Counted from the stretch's first letter, positions 42,545-53,805 are shown. The stretch is DNA of 64,000 nucleotides from Lucinisca nassula (GCA_963580285.1 OY757023.1:88189108-88253107); one strand, 5' to 3'. The notes: generated by a model not told the origin, from the sequence alone. Numbers and translations are program-made.

Positions 42545-42720
42545 GCAAATAACTAGGGCAGTGACTTTTGCTCCACTGCTACCCATATTCACCTGAGTGG
42601 AGTGGGGCAGTGCCAAGTTATGTGTCTTGCTTGTCACAGCTTGCCTCTGGTGGCCGGATTTGAACCAACAACCTCACGACTGTAAGTAGAACGCACTAGC
42701 CACTGAGCTATCGAGGCTAT
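42545..42720 (-). repeat. tRNA-derived SINE (family V2), second copy
   Basis: Same order as the copy at 42222. The head is AGCCTCGATAGCTCAGTGG and the B box is GGTTCAAATCCGG. The body is diverged and shortened. Confidence 0.75.
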
Positions 42721-43027
42721 GTACTTTTAATAGAATGCAAAGTAGAGCAAAAGAATAAATATAGAAACTGATGCAAAAGTAAGTGTTGTCATTCAATAAA
42801 AGATCAATTTCTTTATTGATAGACATTTCTGGTGTAACAAATGTGAACAATTATTGTTTCTACCACTAATTATAGTATGCGATAGTGCTTACTCTTGATG
42901 TGTCTAAATAAAGCCAAGGAATTTTTTGCAGTAGAAATAGCAAAGTGGTGTATGTAAACCATCCATATTGTTTAAGTCATTATTTAAAAAGATATTTACA
43001 AATCACCTATTAGGTTCATTAAATCGA

Positions 43028-43628
43028 CAGAAAACCATTGGTTGCTGAGTTTTTGACTGTTTTGAAGAATCCTTTTGCAATATATTTATAGGTTTTATAT
43101 ATGACATAAAATATGACAAAAAACTGGATTCAGGGGCAGATAACTCTATAAGTAATAACAGAAGAAAGAAAAGCTCATAATTTGGCAATGCCTATTTTGT
43201 CTTAATTATCCCTGTCGAGTACTTTTGTAATAGCTTTGGAAATAAACTTATGTTGTGGTTTTGCGTAAAGACGGTCAGTAAATTTAGCTGGAATTTAGGT
43301 TCGACTTATAAGTGAGTATAGCGGTAAAGTGAAGATTTTTCCACAAAAACGAATACATAATGTTTAACATCTATGAAGGTATAAACAATATTAAAAAGAC
43401 CAACTTGCCAGGATGTTTTGTGCTACAGATAATAGCTTAAGAACCACAGGTCTCTCAATCGGGTAGAATTACCCCACCCACTTTGGTTGCTCATAGAGCC
43501 AATAACATTATATCTGTGGATCTGAAATTTCACCACATTACAGAAAATACATCCTATGTTGAGTATGCAAAGTTTAAAGAAAATCAAAAGGGGCCATAAA
43601 ATGGGCCTTATAGGGACTGCTCCTTTAG
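43028..43628 (-). repeat. Large inverted duplication, arm 2
   Basis: Reverse complement of arm 1 (39627-40189), with an extra CCTATGTTGAGTATGC-containing segment near 43555. The spacer between the arms is ~2.84 kb. Confidence 0.85.
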
Positions 43629-43754
43629 TTCTGAATTAAGTTTGTTTGGGATTGTGCTTCATTTCAAACATGTAGTTTAAATGAACATCTATTAATTATT
43701 AGTATTTGTTTAACATGAATTAAAGTGTCATGCCTGTAGTACGTCTAAATATAC

Positions 43755-43915
43755 ATTGCAAAAGTAATTGTAATTTAATCAATTACATTGTAAAAGTAAT
43801 TGTAATTTAATCAATTACATTCATATGATGTTGTAATTGTAATTGAATCAATTACATTTTAGGGCTAAGTAATTGTAATTTAATCAAATACTTTCAAATG
43901 TAATTGGACCCAAGC
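43755..43915. repeat. AATTACAATTAC-type repeat
   Basis: Four loose copies of GTAATTGTAATTTAATCAA with AT-rich spacers, ending in GTAATTGGACCCAAGCC. This could be the end of a transposon, but no partner end was found. Confidence 0.6.
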
Positions 43916-44059
43916 CTGATTGGGTGTGGGCTGGTCTATAACGCTTTACTTTTATTCCGTTGCTTAAAAGCCGTTCGATATTTAAACCGCAATCAGCCAT
44001 AAAGGAGGTTGAATAAACTGCACGCTACGAGGGTTTCTGGGTGAGATCAATCTCTCCTT

Positions 44060-45125
44060 TTTCGATGTAACTGCCCTCTAGACTGTTACACTTGAACCAG
44101 CGCTGTTCCAGTGCCATCAGCCCAGAACTGAAGAAGCCAGAGTCCTTTCTCCGACCCACTCCTCAACTGCCGCCACGATTTCTTCGTTGGACCGGAAATG
44201 ACGTCCACGGATACCCTTATTCAAGTTTGGGAATAGGAAAAGGTCACAGGGAGCTAAGACTGGAGAATAGGCGGGGTGCGGTATTCGCTCGCGCACATTC
44301 CGCTCAACAGCATCCATTGCAGTTTTGCAAGTGTGGACTCGTGCATTGTCTCGTTGGAGCAGAATCACTTTGGAGAGTTTACCTCGATTGCAGGTCTCAG
44401 TAGGTCGAGCAAGTTCGCATAATACGCACTCGTTATTGTACTTTTCTTTGCTAGAAAGTCCAACATAAAAACGCCTAATAACGCCTTATGCGTCCCTAAA
44501 TACAGTTGTCATTTCCTGTCAAGCAGAGGGTTGCGTTTCGAACGTTTTTGGTCTTGGAGACCGCGGCCCTACCCACTGACGACTTTGAATTTTATTATCT
44601 GGCTCATAATAATGGACCCAGGTCTCATCTATACTGTCACCAGACGTGAAAAAAATCATCTTCCTTTGACCTAAACCGCTTCATCAACGCGCTGCATTCT
44701 GATGCTCTGGTTGCCATTTGCTCGTCGCTAAGGGATTTTGGAACTCAACGGGCCGTTAGCTTGCGCAAGCCCAAGCGATCATGTAAAATTCTTGAAACGT
44801 TACCATATGAAAAGTATAATGCATTAGCTTTTCTTTTCACCTTAATTCGGCTATCAGAGTACACCGGATCCCGTACTTTGTTACACGTTTCTTCATTGGT
44901 AGCACCTAATGGGCGTCCAGAGCTGGTTTCGTCTTCTAAAGACGTTCTACCGCGTTTGGATTCCCCAACCCAGAATTTAACTTATGCTTACGGTGGTGCA
45001 GAAGACCCAAAAACATTGGTCAACTCGCAATGTATTTCCTGACCTGTTTTCCCTTCCATATACAAGTACCTAATTACAGCGAGGTACTCGACTTTTGACG
45101 AAAAGCTAGCTTTTGCATCGCTAGC
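44060..45125 (-). pseudogene. mariner transposase (D34D), decayed
   Basis: Read on the minus strand from ~45120: N-terminal helix-turn-helix-like LAVIRYLYMEGKTGQEIH, SSGRPLGATNEET, SRILHDRLGLRKL, then after a shift DETWVHYYEPDNKIQSRQWV, VFRDA*GVI, and RDNARVHTCKTAMDAVERNV through HPAYSPVLAPCDLFLFPNL to NEEIVAAVEEWV. The Asp of RDNA and the Asp of APCD are separated by 34 residues, as in mariner. DETW supplies the first catalytic Asp. There are several stops and shifts, and the terminal repeats could not be identified. The enzyme would cut and paste at TA; this copy is dead. Confidence 0.88.
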
Positions 45126-45289
45126 CATGTTTGACTTTCAATATCTAATGGGTGAAAAACACAATAAGGGTGCAATTTTGCTCTCATGCCTAACAAGGCA
45201 TGAAACTCTTTGTTGCCTCGGTCTATTGATGGAAAAGACTGGTTACTTGTTGACTACCGTCGCATATAATGAGCATGACAACCATATAC

Positions 45290-45478
45290 GTATTAAAGGA
45301 GAACGGAAACACCTGGCAGATTTTTCCGCCATTTTTCAAAGGGAGACAATTTTCGGGACTTCTGGCTCGCTTTTCTATAAGCCCTGTCCCAGTGAAAAAG
45401 GGGTCTAGACATGGGAGACAAAAATATTTTTTCAGCGGTTGCCTCCCCTGAAGGTGTACCGATTCGCCTTAAATAGAC
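45290..45478 (-). mobile_element. MITE with AAGGGGAATGG ends, second copy
   Basis: The reverse complement matches 22066-22330, without the inserted 41-bp palindrome. Ends TAAAGGAGAACGGAAACACC and GGTGTACCGATTCGCCTTA are inverted. Confidence 0.75.
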
Positions 45479-45708
45479 CTTCCCTAAGCTATTTGATGGA
45501 AGAAACTTCATAACGGACCCTATTCGAATATATTGAAAATTGTACAACCAAAAAATGAAAATTTTCAGATAAAAAAATCTGATATTTTTTTCAAATTTCT
45601 TCTCAAACCGAATCTATGTTTTTGAGCAGAAATAAGAAAAAAAGAAAGATGTCTACCCCTGTTTATAAAAGTGGGGTTTAAGGGAATCATGATATATAGT
45701 CAATTACA
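45465..45708 (+). repeat. Hairpin MITE family H, variant B, hairpin deleted
   Basis: Has CGGACCCTATTCGAATAT, ATTTTCAGATAAAAAAATC, TTGAGCAGAAATAAGAAAAA and the GTGGGGTTTAAGGG hairpin half. The main hairpin is reduced to its outer base. Confidence 0.65.
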
Positions 45709-46050
45709 TGTATACAGAAACTTTCAGTCTAATTTTTGCGCGGTTTAAATTAGCTGATCACGTGTATATCAGCAGTATAACAGCTTTTATATAAATAACT
45801 TTGAGCCACCCAACATGTATCTTTGGGTAGACCCTATGTTGTCTGCCCGGTTACCTTAAAAATCTATAATTCCCAATTTGCGTTGAAAACAAAGAGTACT
45901 TGCACTGCAAACACGACGTATGTTGATTGGTTGTATTGTGGTTTAACGACACGTCAACCCTTGTGGGTCATTTTGTGTCGTGTCCCATAGAAAGGGAGCA
46001 AAGAGATAGAGGAGACAGTAGAGGAGAAGAAAATGAAGGATAGGGGAGAA
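45709..46050. other. No gene; probable SINE-tail remnant
   Basis: TGTGGTTTAACGACACGTC at 45938 resembles the ends of the SINE-like families in this window. Otherwise nothing. Confidence 0.4.
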
Positions 46051-46052
46051 TA

Positions 46053-46201
46053 TAAGAATCTTATATGGGTGTGAGGGGTGGATGGAAATATCCGTCCCGA
46101 GGGTCACTGTCCGGCATCACGAGGCTTGCCGAGTGATGCCGGACAGTGATCCCGAGGGACGGATTTTTCTATCCACCCCTCACACCCATATTGGATTCTT
46201 T
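46053..46201. repeat. Long palindrome
   Basis: Arms of ~65 nt (ATGGGTGTGAGGGGTGGATG, GTCACTGTCCGGCATCAC) around GAGGCTTGCCGAG, with only a few mismatches. The same loop style (GAGGCTTTGCC) is in the palindrome at 23205. Confidence 0.85.
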
Positions 46202-46539
46202 TTCTAGCATACCTTCCATTTCTATTGCGAATTTTTAATGCTGCTGTCACTTCGGTTACCGACGTCCGCCATTTTGTGATGACACAACAGGAATGTTTAG
46301 TAACGTCACGCATGACGACGCCGCGCATGAGGTTGTAATCAACCAGTGTATTTATCAAACACGCGATTATATTCGATTTGGGGTCGGAACACCAGGGTCA
46401 GAACATAAATTTCTATCCCAGGGTAAAATCATGGATTTCCTTGTCTGGTGTGCAAGAAAAAGGGAAATGAATGGAAGTGTAGAAAGTGAAGAAATAACAG
46501 CACTCCCCCTCTACCCTTACCTGCTGCAAAGACAGCAGA

Positions 46540-46612
46540 AAGGATGAGTCTTTAAACCGAGGTCCCGTCTCCGTCTGACCGGAGCTGTTGGTGAGACGTA
46601 AAACTCAAACAC
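46540..46612 (+). repeat. SINE V1 3' fragment
   Basis: GATGAGTCTTTAAACCGAGG through GTGAGACGTAAAACTCAAAC matches the 3' half of 31019-31192 on the opposite strand. Confidence 0.7.
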
Positions 46613-46721
46613 TGAACTGAACTGTTTATTTCTTTGCATGTGACTGAGTGTTCCTAACATTTCAACAGTGTTTTGGGAGAAAAATTGCAGGATCTGTCAA
46701 GTGATGTGGAGTCATGATTTT

Positions 46722-48815
46722 TAGCTCACCTGTCACGTAGTGACAAGGTGAGCTTTTGGGATCACTTTTTGTCCGTCGTCCGTCGTGCGTGCGTGCGTGC
46801 GTGCGTGCGTGCGTCCGTAAACTTTTCTTCAAACGACATCTCCTCCTAAACCACTGATCGTATTTTAACCAAACTTCACAGGAATGATCCTTAGGTGGTC
46901 CCCTTTCAAAGTTGTTCAAATGGTTCCAGTCCGTTGCACATATAGGTCACAGTAGCCAAAAATAGATTTTTTTCACCGCAAACTTAAAAAATCTTCTTCT
47001 CTGAAACCGCAAGGCCCAGGTCTTTGATATTTGGTATGAAGCTTCATCTAGTGGACCCCTACCAAGATTGTTCAAATTATAGTGCTGGGGTCAAAAATGC
47101 CCCCGCACGGGGGCCCTTTGGTTTTACATGGGCTTATATAGGGAAAAATCTTTAAAAATCTTCTTCTCTGAAACCGCAAGGCCCAGATCTTTGATATTTG
47201 GTATGAAGCTTCATCTAGTGGACCCCTACCAAGATTGTTCAAATTATAGTGCTGGAGCTAAAAATGCCCCCGCACGGGGGCCCTTTGGTTTTACATGGGC
47301 TTATAAAGGGAAAATCTTGAAAAATCTTCTTCTCTGAAACCGCAAGGCCCAGGTCTTTGATATTTGGTATGAAGCTTCATCTAGTGGACCCCTACCAAGA
47401 TTGTTCAAATTATAGTGCTTGGGCCAAAAATGCCCCCTCACGGGGGCCCTTTGGTTTTACATGGGCTTATATAGGGAAAATCTTTAAAAATCTTCTTTTC
47501 TGAAACCGCAGGGCCCAGGTCTTTGCTATTTGGTATGAAGCTTTATCTAGTGGACCCCTACCAAGATTGTTCAAATTATAGTGCTGGATCTAAAAATGCC
47601 CCCGCAAGGGGGCCCTTTGGTTTTACATGGGCTTATATAGGGAAAATCTTGAAAAATCTTCTTCTCTGAAACCGCAAGGCCCAAGTCTTTGATATTTGGT
47701 ATGAAGCTTCATCTAGTAGACCCCTACCAAGATTGTTCAAATTATAGTGCTTGGGCCAAAAATGCCTCCGCATCAGGGCCCTTTGGTTTTACATAGGCTT
47801 ATATAGGGAAAATCTTTAAAAATCTTCTTCTCTGAAACCGCAAGGCCCAGGTCTTTGATATTTGGTATGAAGCTTCATCTAGTCGACCCCTACCAAGACT
47901 GTTCAAATTATAGTGCTGGAGCTAAAAATGCCCCCGCACGGGGGCCCTTTGGTTTTACATGGGCTTATAAAGGGAAAATCTTGAAAAATCTTCTTCTCTG
48001 AAACCGCAAGGCCCAGGTCTTTGATATTTGGTATGAAGCTTCATCTAGTGGACCCCTACCAAGATTATTCAAATTATAGTGCTGGGGCCAAAAATGCCCC
48101 CGCACCAGGGCCCTTTTGTTTTACATAGGCTTATATGGGGAAAATCTTGAAAAATCTTCTTCTCTGAAACTGCAAGGCCCAGGTCTTTGATATTTGGTAT
48201 GAAGCTTCATCTTGTGGACCTCTACCAAGATTGTTCAAGTTATAGCCCTGGGGCCAAAAATGCCCCCGCTCCGGGGCCCTTTGGTTTTACATAGACGTAT
48301 ATAGGGAAAATCTTGAAAAATCTTCTTCTTTGAAACCACAAGGCTTAGGTCTTCGATATTTGTTATGAAGCTTCAGCTAGTGGACCTCTATAAAGATTGT
48401 TCAAATTATAGCCCTGAGACCAAAAATGCCCGCGCACCAGGGCCCTTTTGTTTTACATAGACTTATATAGGGAAAATCTTTAAAAATCTTTAAAAATCAT
48501 CTTCTCTGAAACACAAGGCTTAGGTCTTTGATATTTGTTATGAAGCTTCAGCTAGTGGACCTCTACCAAGATTGTTCAAATTATAGCCCTGGGGCCAAAA
48601 ATGCCCCTGCAGGGTAAACCTTTAAAATCTTCTTCTCTGAAACCAGAAAGCCCAGGTCTTTCATATTCGATATGAAACTTCATCTTGTGGACCTCTACCA
48701 AGATTGTTCAAATTATAGCCCTGGGGCCAAAATTGACCCTGCCCGGGGCCCACTTGTTATACATTGGATCAGGTGAGCGAACCAGGGCCCTCTGGGCCCT
48801 CTTGTTATTTTTTTA
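46722..48815 (+). mobile_element. Element with AGCTCACCTG ends and 166-bp tandem core
   Basis: The left end AGCTCACCTGTCACGTAGTG forms a hairpin with GACAAGGTGAGCT. The right end is CAGGTGAGCGAACCAGGG then CCCTCTTGTT. (GTGC)n is near 46787-46815. The core has units starting ATCTTCTTCTCTGAAACC at 46991, 47158, 47324, 47490, 47656, 47822, 47988, 48154, 48320, 48496 and 48627. The period is 166 for most, with one 10-bp gain and one truncation. Adjacent units are very similar. No coding content. Confidence 0.85.
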
Positions 48816-48934
48816 TTTTATTTATTTATTTTTTGTACATAAAAAGAACAGTGGATGGAGTAAGTGGAATGGTGCTGCTGTCAGCCAATGCAAAAAGAGA
48901 AGTGTTTCTTTGGTGTTCTTTTTTCATTTTGTGC

Positions 48935-49228
48935 ATGCATTACGATAACACGCCCGTGCGAAATAGTGCATTTTTTTCACATCTCCAAAATGGCTACTTT
49001 TCTGATGAAAATCCATGATACTTTTCTCATTTATTCTGCAAACATAGGTTGTGGGTTATTCTTTAGAACCGCCTCATTGAGGCGGTTCTAACGGGTACCC
49101 ACAACCTATTTTTTGGAGCAGCAATAAGAAAAATAATGTTCACCCCTTAAACCCCAGTTTGTTTCTATATAAAGTGGGGTTTAGGAGGTGTGTCCACTTC
49201 ACGGACTTGTTCACGTGATGTGTGGAGC
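48935..49228 (-). repeat. Hairpin MITE family H, variant A
   Basis: Reverse arrangement of 12150-12415: starts CATTACGATAACACGCCC, main hairpin 49044-49106, CCCCTTAAACCCC hairpin 49143-49191, ends GGACTTGTTCACGTGATG. Confidence 0.75.
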
Positions 49229-49668
49229 ACCTTGAAACCAATCGGAAGTTATCGCTTTCTTCAGGAGTTGTCGATAACGATTAAAAAAACTTGATGTGGT
49301 GCGGACAAAAAAAAAATGCCGCGGATGCCTAATTTTATCTTTTTAAGTTGTATGTATACTCATTCTACACACATCATGCCTTCTTTCAGTAGAAACACAC
49401 ATCATGCCTTCTTTCAGTAGAATATTTTATTACAGCGCGCCTGTTTTGGCAATGAATAGTCTGCAACAAACCACTGGGCGGAAAAGCGTGGCCACAATGA
49501 CGTCATAAAACCGAGATTGACGAGAGACGTCATAAAAAGCCGTTGTTTTATGACGTCGCTTGTAGACCTTAGACGGTGAAACGTTATTTTCTCGTATCAA
49601 CGACATTACAAGAGGACAATAACCTGTATGTGATGCAGTCAGTATTGCTGTTGGGATTTCTTCTAATA
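49229..49668. other. No gene; short direct repeat
   Basis: ACACATCATGCCTTCTTTCAGTAGAA occurs twice in tandem at 49366 and 49397. GACGTCATAAAA motifs occur near 49498-49550. Nothing else is recognised. Confidence 0.4.
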
Positions 49669-49669
49669 A

Positions 49670-50035
49670 GGATACATCACGAAAACACGCCTATATAATT
49701 TTGACCTCCCCCCCCCCCCCCCGCCCCCCTCGAACCCCACTTTTATAGAGCAAAACTGGGGTTTACAGGGGTAAACCTTATTTTTCTTATTTCTGCTCTA
49801 AAATATAGATTGTGGGTACTCGTAAGAACCGCCTCGATGAGGCGGTTCTTACGAGTACCAACAATCTATATTTTGAGCAGAAATAACATCGAGGCGGTTC
49901 TTACGAGTACCCACAATCTATATTTTAGAGCAGAAATAAGAAAAATATCACAAATTTTCATGTTAAAATTTTCGTTTTTTCGGCGATAAAGGTCATAATG
50001 TATTTCTATAGGGGTGTATTCATAATGAAAGGTAG
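49670..50035 (+). repeat. Hairpin MITE family H, variant B, with extra arm
   Basis: Starts ATCACGAAAACACGCCTATA and ends near GGGGTGTATTCATAATGAA. The main hairpin (49805-49875) is followed by a second right arm (49888-49925), so one arm is duplicated. Both arms share the variant GTAAGAACC/GGTTCTTAC. Confidence 0.8.
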
Positions 50036-50284
50036 GAAAAATATGAAGGAAAGTCGATTTTAGTGTGTGTTAGCATCGAAATAATCAGCCGGGGAAGAGC
50101 AGCTTTATTGTGTAATTTGTTGAGAAATAAATCACATTTTGTCAGCAGACAACTTGAATCACTCGCGCTGCGTGCTCGTGATTTGCTCTACTCTACAACT
50201 GACATACAAGCTGTTATTTATTAGGCTACTCACATATCACTGCTAGTAATCAAAAACATAATCCTAGAATATCCTTATTTACTT

Positions 50285-50475
50285 TCTACTACAACAAGTC
50301 CGTGTGATGAACACCGCTTTAATCCCCATTTTAACTGAGAAAATTGGGGTTTCTTGGGTAAACAACATCTTTCTTATTTCTGCTCCAAGACATAGATCTA
50401 GGTTGTTTGGTACTCCTAGAACCGCCTCAACCCATGTCTGAAGTAAAAAGTAGAAAAAAGAAAACACACACGCGT

Positions 50476-50518
<43 letters not shown>

Positions 50519-50600
50519 AAAAATACAATTTCATCAGCTAGAAAAGTAATCATTTTGGGGATACGAAAGAAATCACTAACACGGCCATGTTACGTACGAC
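50285..50600 (+). repeat. Hairpin MITE family H, variant A, truncated, with (AC)n
   Basis: Starts CAACAAGTCCGTGTGATG and has the CCCC/GGGG hairpin and one hairpin arm. (AC)n at 50466-50516 then expands within the element before ATTTCATCAGCTAGAAAAG. Confidence 0.7.
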
Positions 50601-50722
50601 CCAGCAGGCACACGTCGCTAGGACATTGTCAAATCCGCGTCGGTGATGTAACGTTGCATTAATGTCATGTCGTTGCACTGACGTTGATGTGACGTCACAC
50701 AATTATACTTCATGTGCCTGCG
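50601..50722. mobile_element. ACGTCA-rich fold-back MITE
   Basis: Ends CCCAGCAGGCACACGTCG and CATGTGCCTGCGG are inverted. The interior has GTAACGTTGCATTAATGTC and GTTGATGTGACGTCAC. Confidence 0.7.
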
Positions 50723-50724
50723 GC

Positions 50725-51005
50725 TGAACATTATGAAATCACGCATATGTAAATATATGGACAATTTTACCACAAAAAAAATGAAAATTTTCAGATAAAA
50801 TTTCTGTTTTTTTTTTTTTTTTTTTTTTTTCTAATTTCTGCTCTAAACATAGATTGTGGGTACTCGTTATAACAAGTAGCCCTACGCATAATCTATGTTT
50901 TTGGGGCAGAAATAAGAAGAATAATATCTCTCCCTTTAAATCCTTAACGCTATAAAAGTTTAAGGGGGCCAAAATTATATAGAGGTGTTTTCTTGATGAA
51001 AATAA
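50725..51005 (+). repeat. Hairpin MITE family H, variant B
   Basis: AAATCACGCATATGTAAATA to ATAGAGGTGTTTTCTTGATG. The main hairpin has lost most of its inner arms (CTCGTTATAACAAGTAG). Confidence 0.7.
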
Positions 51006-51345
51006 CAATTTTCTTATGAAAACTGTGATGTTTTTCTCATTTCTGCTGCGAGTATAGATTTTGGGTGTTCCTTAGGTACGCCACAATATTAGAACCGCTT
51101 TATTAAGGCGGTTCTAACCAGTACCAATAACCCAGTAAGCATTCTACATAAATCTACAGCGAGCCGTTAGCGGCCCGTCAGGGCCGCTAACGGCCCGCTG
51201 TAGATTTATGTAGAATGCTAGCAGGGAATGTATGTTTTTTTTGTGTTTTTTTTTTTAAATAAGGGAAATGATGTAAACCCCCACTCGTCTCTATCTAATG
51301 TGGAGTTTACAAGGGTGTTCATTTCACGGAGCTGTTAGTAATGTA
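51006..51345 (+). repeat. Hairpin MITE family H carrying a palindromic insert
   Basis: TTTCTTATGAAAACTGTGAT to GTTCATTTCACGGAGCTG, a mixed A/B copy. Its right arm is broken at ~51130 by the palindrome at 51131-51226. Confidence 0.7.
51131..51226. mobile_element. Near-perfect palindromic MITE
   Basis: CCAGTAAGCATTCTACATAA, then ATCTACAGCGAGCCGTTAGC and their complements meet at GGCCCGTCAGGGCC. The ends CCAGTAAGC and GCTAGCAGGG resemble those of the ACGTCA fold-backs. Confidence 0.8.
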
Positions 51346-51669
51346 ATAACATCTCGGGTCACATATGAGACGCCAAGTTCTGCAACGGTAGTTCAGGTGG
51401 TTTTTCTCCGGGTAATCCGGTTTTCGCCCACCTCTGATTAAAGATCGGCTCGATATAAAGGAAAAAAATCCAGATTGGTAGCGCCGATCTCAACGCAAAC
51501 CTGAACCGTTGTGGAAACAGCAATGAGAAGACGTATATGCTTAGGTCAAAAATATTTTGAACCGAAGTATGGCAATCAGAGATCCGATGAGAATTTTGTT
51601 CATGTCCATTTCCAAATTTTGGAATATTTTACCCCAAAAAAAATCCTTGTACTGCAAGCAAACATTATA

Positions 51670-51935
51670 GACCACATGCAAGCGGGCACATCGCAGCAAG
51701 TCGAAGCAACGTCATGGCGTTGCATCGACGTTGATACGAAGTTACATTTGGCATGTACCCATGCAATGCGCCCAGATCTGGTACTGCGAGCAGTGACGTC
51801 TGGAATGGGTGTACACTAGGCCAGCGGGCACATGACGTCTAAGCAACATCGCGTCAAAATCAATGCAACGTCATGACGTTGTATCGACGTTGGTGCGACG
51901 CTGCATACACGTTGTATGCCTGAATCATGGCTTCT
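51670..51935. mobile_element. ACGTCA-rich fold-back MITEs, two joined copies
   Basis: First copy from GCAAGCGGGCACATCGCAG to ~51815, second from CCAGCGGGCACATGACGTC to CACGTTGTATGCCTG. Both have CAACGTCATG(A/G)CGTTG palindromes. Confidence 0.65.
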
Positions 51936-51953
51936 TCATGGGTAGGCTAAACG

Positions 51954-52179
51954 TTAACCCTTTTTGTACCAAATGGAATCTTCCTCCTTATATATAGCAG
52001 GAGTCCATTTCAAATTTCAGGTTGTGTTTTCATCAAAATTTATTTGGAAAATGACTGAACTTTTCGCAAACAGTGGAGGCCCTGATCAGACGCCGCGTTC
52101 TGTGCCGTCTGATCTGGGCCTGCACTGTTTGCCACGGTAGGCCTACCCGTTTGGGGGTTTCCAGTCTGAAATGGGTTAA
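51954..52179 (+). mobile_element. TTAA-target MITE (family T2)
   Basis: TTAA at both edges. Ends TTAACCCTTTTTGTACCAAA and CCAGTCTGAAATGGGTTAA. The centre GATCAGACGCCGCGTTC is palindromic. Other T2 copies: 54463-54689 (reverse, decayed) and 60176-60404. Confidence 0.85.
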
Positions 52180-52221
52180 AATAGATCACACCCTGCAGAC
52201 ACACATTTAAGCAACGTGTGT

Positions 52222-52548
52222 GTGTGTGAATTCGGGTTTAACGTCGCTTTCAACAATTTTTCAGTCATATCACGACGGTGTCTGGTTGCGACAGGGAGCT
52301 CAATGCTCACTTTTATAGTGCTGCCGTACTGAAGCATCATGTCCCAGACACATTACATGATACCACACCCAGTCACATTATCCTGCCACTGAGTCGACCA
52401 GTCCTAGCTCTACCCCGTAAATCTGAGTGCCAAGCGAGGAGCAGCTAGTACCATTTTGAACGACTTTGGTATGTCGCGGCCCGGGATCGAACCCGTTGAT
52501 CTCCCGTTTCCCGGAGCGGACACTCTACCAACTGAGCTATCGGGGCCG
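52222..52548 (-). repeat. tRNA-derived SINE (family V3)
   Basis: The minus strand starts GGCCCCGATAGCTCAGTTGG (A box) and has GGGTTCGATCCCGGGCCG (B box), a ~230-bp body, and ends GAAAGCGACGTTAAACCCG. The head is close to a real tRNA, but the body shows it is a SINE. Confidence 0.85.
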
Positions 52549-53194
52549 GTTTTTAAGCAACGTTGCTTGGTTTTTAACATGACCTTGTTTTAGCACTTTC
52601 CTGCAAGCGTAACGACAGAAAGTACATGTCAAGAAAATCGATATCAGGGGCCTGTTGTTCAAAACTAACGATGTCGTTAGCTAACGTATCGTTAAAACTT
52701 TGATCACTTATAATGGCAAATATGCTAATATTTTTCCAGGAAAATGTGAGCAGCTTTTGCATTTGCAAAAGCTGCTCACAATTAGTCAGCAAAAATACCA
52801 AAATTTTAAATATTAAACTTGCTAGAACAGTTATTAACACTATGACCACTAACGAGCTCGTTAAAGGCATTTATTCTTGACTATTGGGGACTATCATTTT
52901 ATTACATAATATTATGTAGCCCTACGTACTAACTGAAAAGAAGTCCTCTGTCTTCAACAGGTAAGGGGCCTCCTTGGGGAAAATCAGTAGATTACTAACT
53001 GTTAACTAGTGTACATTATTGATTTTCCCCTTAAATGCCTCGGCCAGGGGATGATTCAACAAGAGCTACGAATCACTCTATTAAGGGCCGCCTTTGATCT
53101 GTTAGAGACAGTATAGCCCAAGTCAATAACATGATTTACCTCCACTGCCAAGTTTTACTGCCCTTGGTTATTGATCGCTTTTTCTACTTCCGGG

Positions 53195-53360
53195 GCGTAT
53201 TGATCACCAATATGGTGTCGAACAAAGAGAGCAAATCCGATAATCACGAATGCCATACAATGGATCGGGACGTCAACTGCCAGAAGTGAGAATCATCCCC
53301 TGCGCATGCTAAAGATCCTTCAACGGCCAGTTATGGTCAAATGTGACCAGCTGCAGTAAT

Positions 53361-53415
<55 letters not shown>
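53195..53415 (+). repeat. tRNA-derived SINE (family V4), 5'-truncated, (GATA)n tail
   Basis: Matches 55050-55304: ATGGATCGGGACGTCAACTG, GAATCATCCCCTGCGCATG, TGGTCAAATGTGACCAGCTG, then 14 GATA units. Confidence 0.8.
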
Positions 53416-53659
53416 TGGTCGCCGTTTCGAGTCCTGTTCTGGTCGAATTTTTTCAGCTGATTTTTTTTTAAAGATTTTATGTATTTCAAATTATTCACTT
53501 TCATGGGCAACAAGCCCTTTCTTTGAAGAGTGAAATTTCAGATGATTAAGAGATACCGTCGGCATGTTGTTTTTATACATCAGGTTTTCTTTCAATCACA
53601 GTCCACAAAATAAAATTTACTGGAAGAGTAAGACCCCCGACCTTACCATCATGTACCAC

Positions 53660-53805
53660 GCGCTGGAGCAACGTCATATCAACGCCCCCTGCAAAGTTAC
53701 GGCGTTTGAGCAGTATCATATCAACCTCGATGCAACGTCATGATGTTTGAGCAACGTCATATCGACGTAGATGCAACACCATGTCGTTGGATCGACGTTG
53801 ATATG
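53660..53805. mobile_element. ACGTCA-rich fold-back MITE remnant
   Basis: GGAGCAACGTCATATCAACG, GATGCAACGTCATGATGTTG and GTTGGATCGACGTTGATATG. The ends are not clear. Confidence 0.55.

Noticed and set aside
44761..45042. Plus-strand ORF at the mariner locus
   Set aside because: Shadow of the minus-strand transposase pseudogene.
51131..51226. microRNA precursor
   Set aside because: The palindrome is essentially perfect end to end and has transposon-like ends. Without small-RNA data a precursor is not supported.
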